A stretch of DNA of 64,000 bases. Source: Moniliella sp. 'wahieum' (taxonomy: Eukaryota; Basidiomycota; Moniliellomycetes; Moniliellales; Moniliellaceae). The position numbers were made by a program, and so were the translations under genes. The notes beneath the pieces were generated by a model, which did no database searches, had not been told where the DNA came from, and was given only the letters and a program-made list of their open reading frames with translations. Location: contig RSEE01000124.1 in the NCBI GenBank assembly GCA_003971905.1, forward strand, positions 1 through 64,000. The letters are read 5' to 3'. The first letter of the stretch is position 1; the number at the start of each line of letters is the position of its first letter. Of this stretch, positions 34,966 through 47,000 are shown piece by piece.

Positions 34966-37900
34966 TCAAGACAGATGGAACGACTTGCCACCTTCAACCA
35001 TGGCCTTGCGCAAACGCTGACCCATAACCCCCTTGGTAGAATAGTTGGGCAGTTTGAGGTAATTGACGCAGGTCATCACCGAAGGAAGGTAGTCGTCCGG
35101 CTGCAGTGGGGCCTCGTGCGGACGCCGTACCACCGTCAATGGGGGCTGCAACGCCTTGAACCCTCCAATGGGCAACTTGGGCGATCCCGTGAGCCACTGC
35201 AGGAAAAGGCGGCGCTCCTGAGCGTCAAAGGACGTCAGGAGCTGAAGCAAGTTCAGGTACGCTTCCGACTCGGAGGTGAATCCGTGGTCCGGTTTGACGT
35301 ACGTCGCCAGCGTCGCGTGCGACCAATCTTCCGGTGCGTTGCCAAACACTTCAACCAACTCGACCGGAGTGAAAGAAGCCAAAGCCTGGGGATCCATCAG
35401 TTTCTGGAAGCCCTGTCGGAAAGCAGCAACCAGGGGCGCAGTGCCACGACCAATCAAAACCTCCACCACCTCCGCCACATATGCCCTAACGTTCTCTCCC
35501 GTCACCGCCGTGTCTTTTCCACCCGGAACCAACTCGAGCGAATCGTACCCAGGCAACGTGAAATCGATCCCGAGTTGCTCCACCTCCGCCGGAGGGAGAG
35601 AAAGGAGCTGATTCAAAGAGGATGCCAACTTGGCGTCAATTTGGGCCACCGTCCGCACTGTCTTCGCCACGGGCCGACCAATGACGAGAGCCAGAAAGAC
35701 GGGGTTAAATTCGATGTGAATGATGCGAGAATCCAAGAGCGATTTCGCGACAAACGTGCCCAATGCTTGAAAAAACTGACTTGCTTGATCCCTGCCGGTG
35801 TTGTCTCCCCCCCAGTGGGAAGAGGAGAAGGGAACAGTCCTTGTGGCGCACGTACATATTCCTCGTCCCCGTCCCGCCCGCACCCAAGCCACATGGCCGT
35901 GTCGGTACGAGCAAAAGCGCGCGAAGCCAGCGAATAAAATTCCAATGTCGGGCCCAGACCCGTACCCACCTCGTCAAAGTATTCCACCTCCAGCATCGAG
36001 TCAGCCTTGGCGTACGACCCACAGATCTTGAGCACCGTATCGATCACTTTCTCCCGCCCAATCCGCACCTTTTGCCGGGGCAGGTGACCAATGTACCCAA
36101 ACGCCTCATCTCGTGCACGACTGACAGAGTCGCCCGAAGAACGAAGCAAGGTTTGCCAACGCGCAACCAGGCGGGTCGAGCCAAAGGCTGTGGCTTGTAA
36201 GTAAGCGAACGGGTAGCAAATGGAAACAGGAACGGATACGTCCGCGGCAGCTCTTGAGCCCACAGTGGAAGAATATGGCTCACCGACACCAGGGGCTCCT
36301 CGAGTTGCCGATTGAGTTTGGCTGTGAGCTTATTGTTGACAAAGAGCGACGTAAACTCCTGACTATTCGTCTCGGGCGTTTCAAGAGTGAATGCCTCGTA
36401 CAGCGCATGGAGTAGCGTCAAAGTCTTGCTCATCTCTGATTCGGGAGGGAAGACGTCTACTGCAGCGGGAGCATCGTCTGCACAAGTCAAGTCAGCGTTT
36501 GGTACCCCTCTCAAACCCCAAGTCTACTTACCCTTCGTTTGAGTACGATCGGGTTTGGGTGCAGGCCCGTTGACCTTGCGGAACGAGACGGGGTAAGGGG
36601 TGGACCAGAATGTGCGGTCCGGCTGCCATTCCGGGTTCTTCTCCTCTCCATGCGATAAACCACCCCAAAAACCGTCTCATCCAAGCCCACCTCTCGATCC
36701 CACCGAAAAGACAATGTGCCACTCGTCCGTGTTGAGTGATTGCTGCAGAGCGTCAGAATAGGACGTCGATCGTCTCCCCTCCGTTGGGCGAGAGCTGGAC
36801 CCGGAAGTAGAGGAACCTTCGCCGGAAGTAGACGGCTTGTCCTTGTCCACCCCAGTAGTCCGCTCCTCAGTCATTTCCTCCTGGGGTTCAGTGTCACCTT
36901 CGGCGGCGGCCTCGTCGTCGTCGGGCATGTCATCAAACGCGCCTCTCAACAACCCCTGCATCAAGGTACGAGCGGCCGCCTCACGACGTGCAGTCCCATC
37001 GTCGCCGTCGGACGGTGGCGAACCGAAAAGTGAGGTCCCCGGCGAAGCAGCTTGATCATTTAGTCTCGGTGGTGGTGCACCAGCTGCAGCAGCAAACGCC
37101 GCCAGGACCGACGACAGCCGACTTCCACCTGCACCATTAGCAACCGACTGTGCCACTTGGATCTTGGAACGGAGGAACTCGTCTAACTCGGATACGAGAG
37201 CAACAGCATGAATGCCGATCATCAGCGTCTGACACGATCGAGGGACGTTCGAATCAGACGAGACGAGTTTGAGCCGCATCTGTTTCGTTAAGGCCAAACC
37301 GGGCAATCGACGCATCTCCTCGTCCAACGCTCCCGACAGACTAACCACCTCGACCGATTCACTTCGGCTCACTGTTTCTTGAAGGCGTTGAACCAGTTTG
37401 CGTGCCCCGTCTGGGTGCCGAGCAACGGCTTGATCAAACAACTGCCTCCGTACAGTGGGAGGGAGAGGTGCATCCGTGTCGCCAAGAAGGACAAGCAGTC
37501 CATCAATCAGACCCGACTGGAGCAACTCCCATCCAGCCAGACCATCGTCCTCTGAAGTCACGGCCAGAAGGATCTCATCGAGCGCACGGCGAGCTTCCTC
37601 GGCGGAGGTGAGGCCACTCGTACGAATGTGATTCGCCAGAGCCTCTGCCCTAGGCAGGACGTTTGTGTCCGCCTGACGGGGGAAAGTGTAGAGCGCTTGG
37701 AAGATGCGAGTCCGCACAATGATCATGTCCTTCTGTTGAGCTGCAGTCAGATGCGATGCCCCCTTGGCATTGACCTTGGAGCGACGTTCCTCCTTAGGAA
37801 CGGAGTAGATCGGGCCCGGTTCACCTGACAGTTCTTGCTCAGCCAGCTGCTTGATTTCCCAGATGACGCCCTCCCGCTCCAGCACGCGTAAGTACTCTGC

Positions 37901-39468
37901 GCCCAACTTGACGACCAGGAGCTCGACAATCTGAAGGATCCCTGCACCAGCGCGGGTGCATCATCGGACGACAGCACGCCAGCCAAAAAGGCAGGGACAG
38001 CCACCGGAACCAAGAGCTGAGCCAACTGAGTCGGATTGGCAAAGCCAAAGATCCTCAGAATGGCTACAATCGCCTTGTGACGCACAGCGGGTGTGACAGA
38101 CGCAGCATGAATCTCCACCAGCGCCGGGAGCATAAGCTTGCAGAGCGCCAGGACGGGCTTGGCTTGTTGAGGATCCATCTCGGTTGGGGCGGCTTTGACT
38201 GCATTCAGCTTCGCCATTGAGGCAGCTTGATCTGCTGTCCGCTCGCCTGTTACGAGCTGCAACGCGCGCTCCGTGTAGTTGCGTCCATCAAACACCCCTG
38301 TCTTGGGATGATAGGGAAGTAACTCAATGGTCAAACTGAGTGCCTCTTGAAGTTGTTCCTTGGGCCGCGTGCTAAGGTTTTGCAGTAATGCCACCTTGCC
38401 TGTGCCTGTTGGTGGTGACACCGCGTCCACGTTGGGAGCACGGGATCCGGTAAGAATGGCATACAGTGCATCGCCTAGATTGCTTTCCAGCAGATGACGC
38501 GAAACGGCGGGGGAGGAACGGGTGGCATAGGTAAGAGCGCGAACCAAGTCGGTGACCATGGAACTAGGGATGGTAGCCACAGGAGCTGCAGAAGTAGGCC
38601 CATCAACATCCGGTGCTGGTGGTACAAGAACCTTCTCTAGAGCGACACACAGCTCAGGTGTAACCAATTGAGCCAGCATGGCGGGGAACGAGCGGTAGCT
38701 CTCGAGAATACGGACGATGGACTTGCATGTTTGCTCTTGAATACGCCTATCGCTGTTGCCGAGCATGTTGGACAAGAGAGGGATGGTGTCGCGGACATTG
38801 CCTACATCGCTTTCTTGGAGCTTGCGACAGCAGTTTGCAAATGTTGTCACCGCCGTCCGTTGGACGTGAAGGTTAAAGAAGTCGAGGTACATAAGGACAG
38901 CCATCAACCCACCGGCCTTGACGATTGAGGCAGGGTAGTCCACACTGATCTTTTCAAGTGTTTGCAGCACCTGTTCAGCCAGATCAATGACCTCAATCTC
39001 CAGTAGGCGGGAAACCATGGCTTCGACACCGCCAGATTGTACGACGACGCGAGCCGTCTGGGGCATGGCCTCAATCAGGTTGGCCAGGCACCGGCCGGCA
39101 AGCACCTGCCGCTCGGACTTGGACTCATTCCCAACTGCGCTCAGAATTGCAGCCACTTCAGGGTCTACTTCTTCCTGGGCAGAGTCTTCGTCGTCGTGCG
39201 CACCGGTGGGAGGCGTGCCACCTAAAATGCGGACAAACTCGCGAACAAAAGCGCGGGTGGGAAATTGACCAAGGAGCGAGTCCTCTTGACTGATGCTCAA
39301 GAGCCCAGCGAGCTCTTCGAGCGCATCAAGTTGTTCGGATGGTTCAGAGCCAGGTTTGATGGCGGACAAGAGTACCTTGAAGCGCTCGTTAAAGTTGGAG
39401 AAAAAGCTGGCCATGGCGCGGAGATCAATGCCGAGGTTAGCCCCGTCGGGATAGTAGCCATCGTCTCA

Positions 39469-39500
<32 letters not shown>

Positions 39501-39740
39501 ATCCTCGTCCCCCTCATCCTGGTCCTCATCCTCGTCCCCTAGGTCTTGAGGGTCCATACCATCGCCATCACCATCGTCGTCTAAAAGATCAGGGGCGATA
39601 CTGATACTAGGGTCATCAAGGACGGGGTAGTGGTCCGAGCCATGGCTGTCAGGAGCACCACTGGTAGATGCATGGGTTGCCGGTGCAGACGCATCGGGCA
39701 TGAGCTCGTCGCCGTCCGAGTCAAGCGTAGAAGACGGCAT
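34966..39740 (-). CDS. ufd4: HECT E3 ubiquitin ligase UFD4/TRIP12 family
   Basis: The ligase of the ubiquitin-fusion-degradation pathway. From ATG 39740: an acidic N-terminus (repeated Glu/Asp from GTCCTC repeats, 39545-39460), then FFSNFNERFKVLLSAIK and armadillo-type repeats of the TRIP12/Ufd4 kind (LEEL, CLANLIEAMPQTARVVVQSG, DLAEQVLQTLEKISVDYPAS, QRTAVTTFANCCRKLQ, KSIVRILESYRSFPAMLAQL). A disordered Ser/Thr-rich linker (37000-36750) follows. Next comes the region before HECT with LDETVFGVVYR and PLWAQELPRTYPFLFPFATR, and then HECT itself: ADSMLEVEYFDEVGTGLGPT, GTFVAKSLLDSRIIHIEFNP, and the catalytic-cysteine segment VMTCVNYLKLPNYSTK (Cys codon near 35070). It ends EGGKSFHLS, the typical Ufd4 terminus. 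An intron at 36478-36531 is clear. Single-base losses break the frame near 39440, 37970, 36690, 36225 and 35815. About 1570 residues after repair. Confidence 0.93.
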
Positions 39741-40440
39741 GGTGGGCGGCGAGGAGGAAATGGCGGGCTCCGGCAGCGTAGGCTGGTGGCGGTGGTGGCG
39801 GAGACTGCTGGGTTGGTTGGATGTGGTCGATACGGGGGGAGCGGCATTAGGCCTTAGGCCTTAGGCTTGGGCGTATTGGGACAGCTGATTATGATGCCGG
39901 CCGGCGTCGTGATCGGAGGCATGGACACGTAGGGTTACGCATCCGATGCATGAGCAAGCGGTGATGCATGTGGATGATGTGTGACGGATGCATGACACTC
40001 AAAGTATGCGGCGACACGGCCTGTGGCGCGGGGCTCCTGACGCGTGACGATCGATGATCTGTCATGATGGCTAGGATGATCGATGACTCGACGACTAGCG
40101 ACCGCTCAAGCTGAGCGGGGAGCAGGCTTCGTTGTCCCCCCATCTGCTGCGTCTGCAAGGCAAAGCCTTGATGGCTAGGGCTGAGTAAATTTGAAATGGG
40201 TATGATCGAGGATCAAGGACCTTCGACACCCTCCGATCATCGATCACGGAACGGCAGTCACCGGACATCACGTGATCTGTATAAACCGCTCGCCCACGTC
40301 GCAGTCTCCCAGTTGCAACCAACCGTCCCCTAAACTACTGTTCTGATACACACCGCTGACTGCCAAACGCAGCTTTGAAATTTGATGGTCGATGCTGCGC
40401 GGGTCATTAAATTGCTCTCGGTTGTTATATAGTGCTGTTA
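39741..40440. other. Intergenic, upstream of UFD4
   Basis: No gene seen. It contains three tandem TTAGGCC-like units at 39847-39868 and several ATCGATGATC/GATCATCG words (40050-40090, 40235-40250). Presumed to hold the UFD4 promoter. Confidence 0.4.
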
Positions 40441-40743
40441 GTCATTCAGGCCTTGGCTTGTGTAAATTTGAGGGCCACAGAAAGATGAGAGCTTTTGAGT
40501 GAAGAATCGCCGGGGAGAAGTAGCAATCGTTTGTGGGGAAGCAGGTAGAGTAGAGCGCATGGGAACAGGGAAGGAGCGAGACGCTCGGGACGAAGAAATT
40601 AGAAATGGGAGCGACATCAGCCAAACGATGATGACAGATGGACGCTCAGTGTTTCTATGGTTCTGATGTGTGGCTCTCTTTTCTGGCATTTTCTTTCTTA
40701 GGGTGGGCGCGGGGGGGAACGGAGAGTCGTCGGCGTCGGCCAT
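40441..40743 (-). CDS. Possible small protein, unrecognised
   Basis: A minus-strand ATG at 40743 opens MADADDSPFPPAPTLRKKMP, followed by a hydrophobic stretch (IIVWLMSLPFLI) and a Ser-rich tail; stop near 40438. A TATATA element lies about 150 bases upstream on the same strand (40891-40896), with C/T-rich leader sequence between, which is what makes this frame stand out from random ones. A single membrane-spanning segment preceded by a short charged leader would fit a small ER or mitochondrial membrane protein, but I recognise no family. It could equally be a non-coding transcript or chance. Confidence 0.3.
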
Positions 40744-40989
40744 ATCGGGCTGGGCCGCGTTGGACGCACTGGCACCTGTGCAGCGGCTGGAGATGTGCAA
40801 GGGGAGGAAGGAAGAGGGGTGGGGAGGGTGGAGAAATGTGTCCGATGGAAATGGGGTGGGCGGTTGGGCTGAAAGCAGGAAGGCTGTGGTATATATGCCT
40901 CTGAGGAGAAGAGAACATGCGAGCTGAGTCACACGGAGAGAAAGAAAAGGGGAGCATAGACAAAGGGGGGAAAACAGGATATGGAACAA

Positions 40990-41572
40990 ATCAGGGACCA
41001 GTCAATCTGTGGGACTAGACCAGGTGGGTCTGATCCCGACTTCGCTCGTGACTCTGGGGTACCATTGTCCCCTTGACAGATATTAACGCATGCGCGGCTT
41101 CCCTCCTACTTGATTGTTCCTTTCCCTTATCCCCTTTTCTTAGTATAGCCTCGTCGGGTCGTGGGATATATCGACTCCCCCCCCCCACAAAACAGAATAA
41201 CAGAGAAAGGAAGATTTATCTGTCAACAGTCAATCAGGTCATCATATTCGTCGTTCCTGTGGCACGTCTAGATGTTGGTGTATCAATACCATCACAGCTC
41301 TCAACACTGCTGAGGACCTAGTACATCGGGCGATTCCTATACGGTACCCCGTCTCTCTCACGGCAAGCATCATTTTGAGGAAAGTGTAACAGAGTACACG
41401 GATATGTAACAGTCGGGACTAAACGAGGGAGACCAAGGCCTGTCAGAGGCTGGGGGAAAGGCAAGATAGTTCGTGGGAGGAAACAGAAAGAAGCATCGGG
41501 CAGAGAACACAAGGAAAAGGAAGGAAGAAGAACGAGAGACACAGGATGCAGATTTGGAAATTTGGAGCGAGC
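40990..41572. other. Gene-free stretch
   Basis: No supported gene. It is poorer in GC than the coding regions, with a CTTTCCCTTATCCCC run near 41115 and a C9 tract at 41178-41186. It lies directly downstream (3' side) of the retrotransposon relic and may hold its decayed 3' end. Confidence 0.35.
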
Positions 41573-42110
41573 TTAGTCATTCCGTGACAGGATAGCCCTA
41601 CACTTCCACGACGGACCCATGAATGTCCGGGTACCGCTCCCGCGTGGACGGGGGATAGCCCAGAAGCGAACGAAGTACTCATGCGGCCCCACGGCCCTTC
41701 CAGCGAGAGTCAAGGACGTGTTCGACCTGGTGATGAACCGCACCATCGTCAGCATATTCGGGGAGAGGAGGCCGGGGATCGATCAAGCGGGCAGGGTCCA
41801 TGCCACCCGGGGTGTATATGATGTGCACGCAAGAGGGACATATGAAACACGTCATGGAGGTGTAGGTAGTCGGGAAAGTGGACCTGGTATACGCGGGCGG
41901 CCCACAGCGTGGACAATGGGAAAGGGGCCGACGTCATGATAGTCGAGGCCGTCAGAAGGTCGCTGGCTAGACACATACCCGTCCCGGCGGACCAAGAAAA
42001 GCTGTCCAGCAGTGAATTGGTGTCATATCTGCCGAGACTTCACTTAACAGTGAGAGACCGCATTCAGTTGTTGGGGTGCGGTGGGCATATTTTTGAAGCC
42101 ATGTTCGGTT
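41573..42110 (-). mobile_element. Ty3/gypsy retrotransposon relic (integrase C-terminus and chromodomain)
   Basis: On the minus strand, collinear fragments in shifting frames match the end of a Ty3/gypsy pol polyprotein. AGQLFLVRRDG and RPSDGLDYHDVGPFPIVHAV (about 42010-41900) correspond to the integrase C-terminal domain with its GPFPI motif. YQVHFPDYLHLHDVFHMSLL (about 41880-41820) corresponds to the LP...HPVFHVSLL motif. GPHEYFVRFWAIPRP (about 41690-41645) corresponds to a chromodomain-type EYLVRWKGYPDP with its core aromatic residues altered. No protease, reverse transcriptase, RNase H or integrase core is present and I see no flanking long terminal repeats. The changed residues and lost frame show a long-dead fragment. 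Confidence 0.75.
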
Positions 42111-42690
42111 GAGGGTCGTCGGGTAAGCGACGATTTTGCGCGACAGGCTCATTGAGCGAATATGGGAGTAGGTTATACATCGTAATGGTTGGTATATCAT
42201 ACAGAGAGCCCCCCCCACAAGCTCTACAATTGAAGCATCGACGGAGGGAGCCGGGCCAAAAAGCGGGACTCATCAGACACAGTTGCTATGGTGCTGGGAC
42301 TGAGCCGCATGAGAAGGGCCCTTGTAGGTGGACGAATCAGATGAACCGCAACCGCTGAGAAGGCGGCGGAGGCGGAGGTCGACACGGCCAGAAGGACACA
42401 TGCAAAAACCTAGCACGACGGTGTACGGGTTGGCGCCGGCTGGGTGGCGAGGGGCAGTGTCACCACGCATTGCCTGTCACTAGCTAGTCACATTCACATG
42501 TCACCGGTGATGGGGCGCTGGGTGGCGTGTGGCTTCCCTCGAAGAGGCGATGAAGCTCAAAGGGGCCGCTGCGGGCCGTCGCAGGCGTGGGCGGTTGCTG
42601 CTTTTTGCCCAAACGCGTCGCCGCGCTCTTTTGCGACGAGCGGTGTCAGCGCTCCTAAGCGCCCCCCCCACGTATTCACCCCCCCGCCGC
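42111..42690. other. Gene-free stretch between relic and orphan coding block
   Basis: No supported gene. It may include more of the decayed retroelement (5' side on the minus strand), but nothing is readable. TCACATTCACATGTCACCGGTGA at 42488-42510 again carries the CACATGTCAC word. Confidence 0.35.
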
Positions 42691-42736
42691 CGCCACTACC
42701 ACCACCACCACCACCACCACCACCACCACCACCACT
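42691..42736. repeat. (ACC)n microsatellite
   Basis: About fourteen ACC units, nearly perfect, preceded by C-rich and CCG-rich runs. It could encode poly-Pro, poly-His or poly-Thr depending on frame and marks the left edge of the orphan coding block. Confidence 0.85.
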
Positions 42737-42930
42737 TCCCCCGCCGGGCATGTCCGCTCTGCCGGACGCCCCGCCCCCCCCGCCTCCTTGTGCTGCATGC
42801 GCCTCCTACACCATCAAACTCAGGGGAGAGTTTTCCCACCCCCGAGTATGTGCCCCTGCCTCGGCTCCTCCTCCACCTCTTCCCACCCCAGTGTGCTGCA
42901 ACGGTCCACTGACCCCTTCTGCTTCTGAGC

Positions 42931-44062
42931 AGGCTCTGCGCTCAGCGCCTTGCCTACTACCGCACTCCCATATTTGTCGACCGCATCACTGGCCGCCATG
43001 GCCTGAACCTCTTCCAGAGTTGCCGCGCTGAAGCTGCTGCCCTTGTGCTCCTGTATGTTGAAATGCCTCGTGCGCTCAAATATGCTCTGGTGCGCTCTGT
43101 CCAGAGCGCTAGCGGTCGTTCTCCCTCTCTCGCCCCAGGGCAAGGCACAGCCTTGCCACCCATCCAGCGCCTCACGCTCTTCCCGACTAACGAGGCTGGC
43201 GCGGGGCTCATGCCGGCCGCTCGCGTCCACCAGCTGGCGCTCCAGCTCGAACACGCGTTCAATCAACGCTTCTTCGTCGGCGAGTGTGTCGCTGTTCGTC
43301 TCACGCCTCACGAGCTTCGCTGGGGTATTATTGTGGCTGTCCGCCCCCGCTGGCTCTTTGGCGTTGCTTTGAGCAATCACCAGCCGACAGAGGCTTGCGG
43401 ACACCCTGTAATATCTTCGCCTCATGCTCCAGCAGAGGACTGCTCCTTTGATCAATGGCATTTCCAACGAGGCGCTGAGCAACTCTGCTCCTAAAGATGC
43501 TCCGGGCCCTTCGCCCCCACCAGAGCTAACCGCCGACACGCTCATCCACAGTGTTGGCACGTGTGCCCCGTTCTTCCCATATGGGCACATTTTGGATTCT
43601 CCCCAGGAGTACCAGTATGAGGTCCTGCTGGGGCCGCTGTACGACGCCACTAGCCATTCCTGGCCCGATGTAAGCGCTTTTGTCAATCAGTCTCGAAGGA
43701 CAATGGCATCTTGCATGCTTGCTCGTCCACCCCGTGCATGGGGAGTCCCTCTCCTCCGCCGCTTTATCCGCGCTGCGATGCAGCCCTCCTCTCCCCAGCC
43801 TTTTACTGCTCCAACCGAGCAATGTAATAGGCATGGTGTCTATCCTCCCTTCCACCGTTTTACCCCTGGAGAATCGGTTCCTGAGGAGGATAACTGGACC
43901 CCGCCCGCCGTGGAACGGGCTGCCCACCTTCTCTTAACAAACCCAGCAAATTCCTCGGCCTTGTACCGACGCCCGGAGAGCCCGCGGTCTGCATCCGGCG
44001 CAGATAGTGTACTGGCTGCACTTAAGGTAGTTTCCACGCTTTCCAACCCGTTCAAAGCGTAA
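42931..44062 (+). CDS. Unrecognised protein, N-terminal part of orphan block
   Basis: Clearly protein-like but not recognised. The plus frame from about 42931 reads AQRLAYYRTPIFVDRITGRH, LNLFQSCRAEAAALVLLYVE and ALKYALVRSVQSA. It runs on to HQLALQLEHAFNQRFFVGEC and ELRWGIIVAVRPRWLFGVAL, then is lost near 43440. It resumes in another frame with SAPKDAPGPSPPPELTADTL, DSPQEYQYEVLLGPLYDATS, RRFIRAAMQPSS, DNWTPPAVERAAHLLLTNPA and VLAALKVVSTLSNPFKA, with a stop at 44060. No start codon is certain; the true start may lie in the Pro-rich stretch before 42931. GC is lower than in the housekeeping genes. The region after the stop continues in the same style, so the stop may itself be a frame artefact and this and the next entry may be one gene. 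Confidence 0.5.
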
Positions 44063-44083
44063 TCGGCTCCTACCCCTACGAGC

Positions 44084-47000
44084 GTCACGTTGCCTGTCCC
44101 CACCACCCGCCTCCTTTCGAATCAAGATCGGCATTACAGCCGCACCCAGATAGTCGATCTGACTAGGGATGATGATGAGAACGACGAGGAACCGACGCGG
44201 CCGTCCAAACGGCCAAGGCCATCCGACTCGAATCAACCATCCCGCCTCTCACTGTCCCTGTTACGAATGCTATTCCCTCTCCCGCCTTTCACCCCACATT
44301 ACGGCCGCCTGCGCTGGCATCAAACATGACTGTACTTCAACCTTGGCAGCAGCCCTTGGGGGTGCAGAACGCCTCCCTACTGCCCCACTTCCTCGTGGCC
44401 TTGAACCAGGGCACAATAACCCCTCAATTCCACCCGGCTTTCCCAACTTCCTGTTGGGCGTTCACACGCTGCCTCCCTGTGCCATCTTCCCTCCTCGGTG
44501 AGCCACTCGTGCAAAAACATGCAAACCAGGTGTTGGTCTTTCAGGCCCAGGCCCAGGCTCAAGCCCAAGCCCAAGCTCAAGCTCAAGCTCAAGCTCAAAC
44601 CCATGCACAAGCACAGGCCCAAGCCCAAGCCCAAGCCCAAACTGGATCTCGGGCTCAAACCCGGACTCTCTTTCAAACCCAGGATGAAGCCCTAAACCAG
44701 GCACGCCCAATCTCAAATTCTAGCCAAGACCCTATCGGCACTCCAACGTCATGTTCCTTCCTCGGATCCTCAAGCTAAAGTTGTGGGCACATTGCTCGCC
44801 TCCGTTAAGTCTCACGTTCAAGCAGAGTCGATCGCCGTGCCCCAGATGGGTACACTAGTATGTGCGTACCTTCCTATAATGTCTGCTATGCAGGGGCTAA
44901 CCTTCCCAAAGCACCTATCGGCGGCGCTGCTGGCAGTCAACTCGAGTCAATGCACGCGTCGGGCGCTAGCGGCAGATTTTTGCGGCAGAGAGTACACAGA
45001 ACAAACGCACAGGACACCAACATCTCATTGACGCGAGAAATGGCACAATGGTGGGTGCATGTGATGCAGGCGAGGCGTAATTATTCACATGCTTCCCTTC
45101 GCCTATCCGAAAACGAACAGGCCATATCCGGATTGCAGGGCTCGCTGGCTCGCTGGCGTGGTGTACCGAATCCAGGAGGTGGGAACACTCAAATCGAGGA
45201 GGCTCTACGCAGTCATCTGTCCCGCCTGAATGGCCTACATGATCACAGGCGCCAGCTTATGGCTCTGCAAGGGACACATCAAGCTCGCCTCCTCCAGCTC
45301 TTCCCGCCCCTTACGCGCATGAGTGTGTGCACCAGCTGCTAACCTTGCCCGTTGCGGAACATTTTCCAGACTCGCCCGCATTCGATTCCCTACTCCGGGG
45401 AGTCGCCTCCGCGCAGGCGCCCCTCCAACCTTCTCAATCCCCTACCTACCCAGCAGTCCTGGTTGCTCACCCTGACACGTCCACTGCACTCGATGTACGT
45501 GCTCTGTCCACCGCACCCGTTCCCTCCTCAGGGAACCAGGTATTGGCTCTGGTCAATCAACTCACCCCCAGGGCCACATCCAATCTTCCGCTCACGGTAT
45601 ACCTTCCTTGGGGTCCATCCCCTTTCAATCCCCTCCACAAACCACCAACCCTGCCGTCATTGAAGCGCCAACACTGCATTACATTACAATTCCCAGGCGA
45701 CTGCCCATCCATTGGGTCTCCGGCATCATTGTCACCAACCGTGGACAAAGAAGACCAGGGATTATCAAGGAAAGCAACGTGGTGCATCCGTCAATCCCGC
45801 TGTATTCACGGCCGCCGGCCGAGGATCTGGAATTACGGAGGAAAGCCAACGCGGTTCGTCCGCCAACCTCAGTTTGTTCTCTGCCCCCCTCAATCAAGTA
45901 CATGTCTTTTTTGCCCAAAAACGCCACGGTCGAAGCGGGTGCCATGGACTGTACCCCCGCGCCTCGTCGACGGGACCGACAGGACTCCATCTCTCCCTCC
46001 CAAGTACAATTTCGTCGGTCATCTGTGTCCTATTGAGTTGGAACGTGTCATTCGCTTGGCACGCCTTGATAAGTTGTGGCCCTGTTCTCGGACTGGATGG
46101 TTTCTGGTAGAGACCTGGTTCTGGCCTACAGTACAACCCAGTGGATCTGGGGAAACCTGGTGCCATGACCTTGCCAACTGACCTCCGTTATGGCTGCGAT
46201 TCATGGGTGTTTTGCAAGCGCTTGCCATTGACAGGGAAAACCAGGACTGTGTAAATGAGTTATCGGACCTATCTACCGCGACCACTCGCGTTGCCACTGA
46301 AGTGGTTCAGGCGTTTCAGAAGGCCGAGCAGTTGATGGCGGAGGCACTAGAGCGGCCCTGTCTCCTCGGGGAACGACCACATATCAGAAGAGGACAGGGC
46401 GGAGGGAACGGAAAAGACTGAGAAAACCACCGCCGCCCTGAACCCACGCCTCCAGACCAACTGTGGAAAGATGCCAAGACCCTTTGTGCCTCTCTGGGCC
46501 ACACGTGGGAGAAGGAACTGATTGATTCGTCATGGAAGAAGATCGCTGGCTACACGCCCTGCTCGGGTACGTCGGCTCGTGCCACCCAGAGGACCTTCCC
46601 CAGCCATTAGACGAACCGGGCAGTCTGCCGACCTGGGAGGAGATCCTTCAAGTTTGGTGCAGGGTGCAAGGCCAATCGTGCTGGGGGGGTGGTGAGGACG
46701 TTAAATCGGCGGGAGTCGGAATTATACACACTGCCCTCGGGACGCGGCCCAGACCCCGCTTAGCGTTCACCTCACCGAACGCTACTTCGCTCTCTCATTC
46801 ACCCAGAGATTGTTCATATTCTTTCCCTTATTGACAGCGTGTTGGCGCACCAAGACATTCGCAAGCGTTTGATCGAGCTCTGGACTGCGTATGATGATAA
46901 CACTAAGCGTATTGGTGCTATCGAGGAGCGCCAGAAGGAACTGGGTAACCTGGTTCAGGTTCATCTCAGAAGGCAACAATCGGATTTAGTAAGAGCGAAC

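Noticed and set aside
39847-39868. Tandem TTAGGCC units resembling telomere repeats
   Set aside because: Only three units, internal to a chromosome between housekeeping genes, and not the fungal TTAGGG sequence.
42820-43686. Long minus-strand open frame of about 288 codons opposite the orphan block
   Set aside because: The plus strand of the same interval reads a more coherent protein (AQRLAYYRTPIFVDRI and onward) and continues collinearly for kilobases; the minus frame is its shadow.
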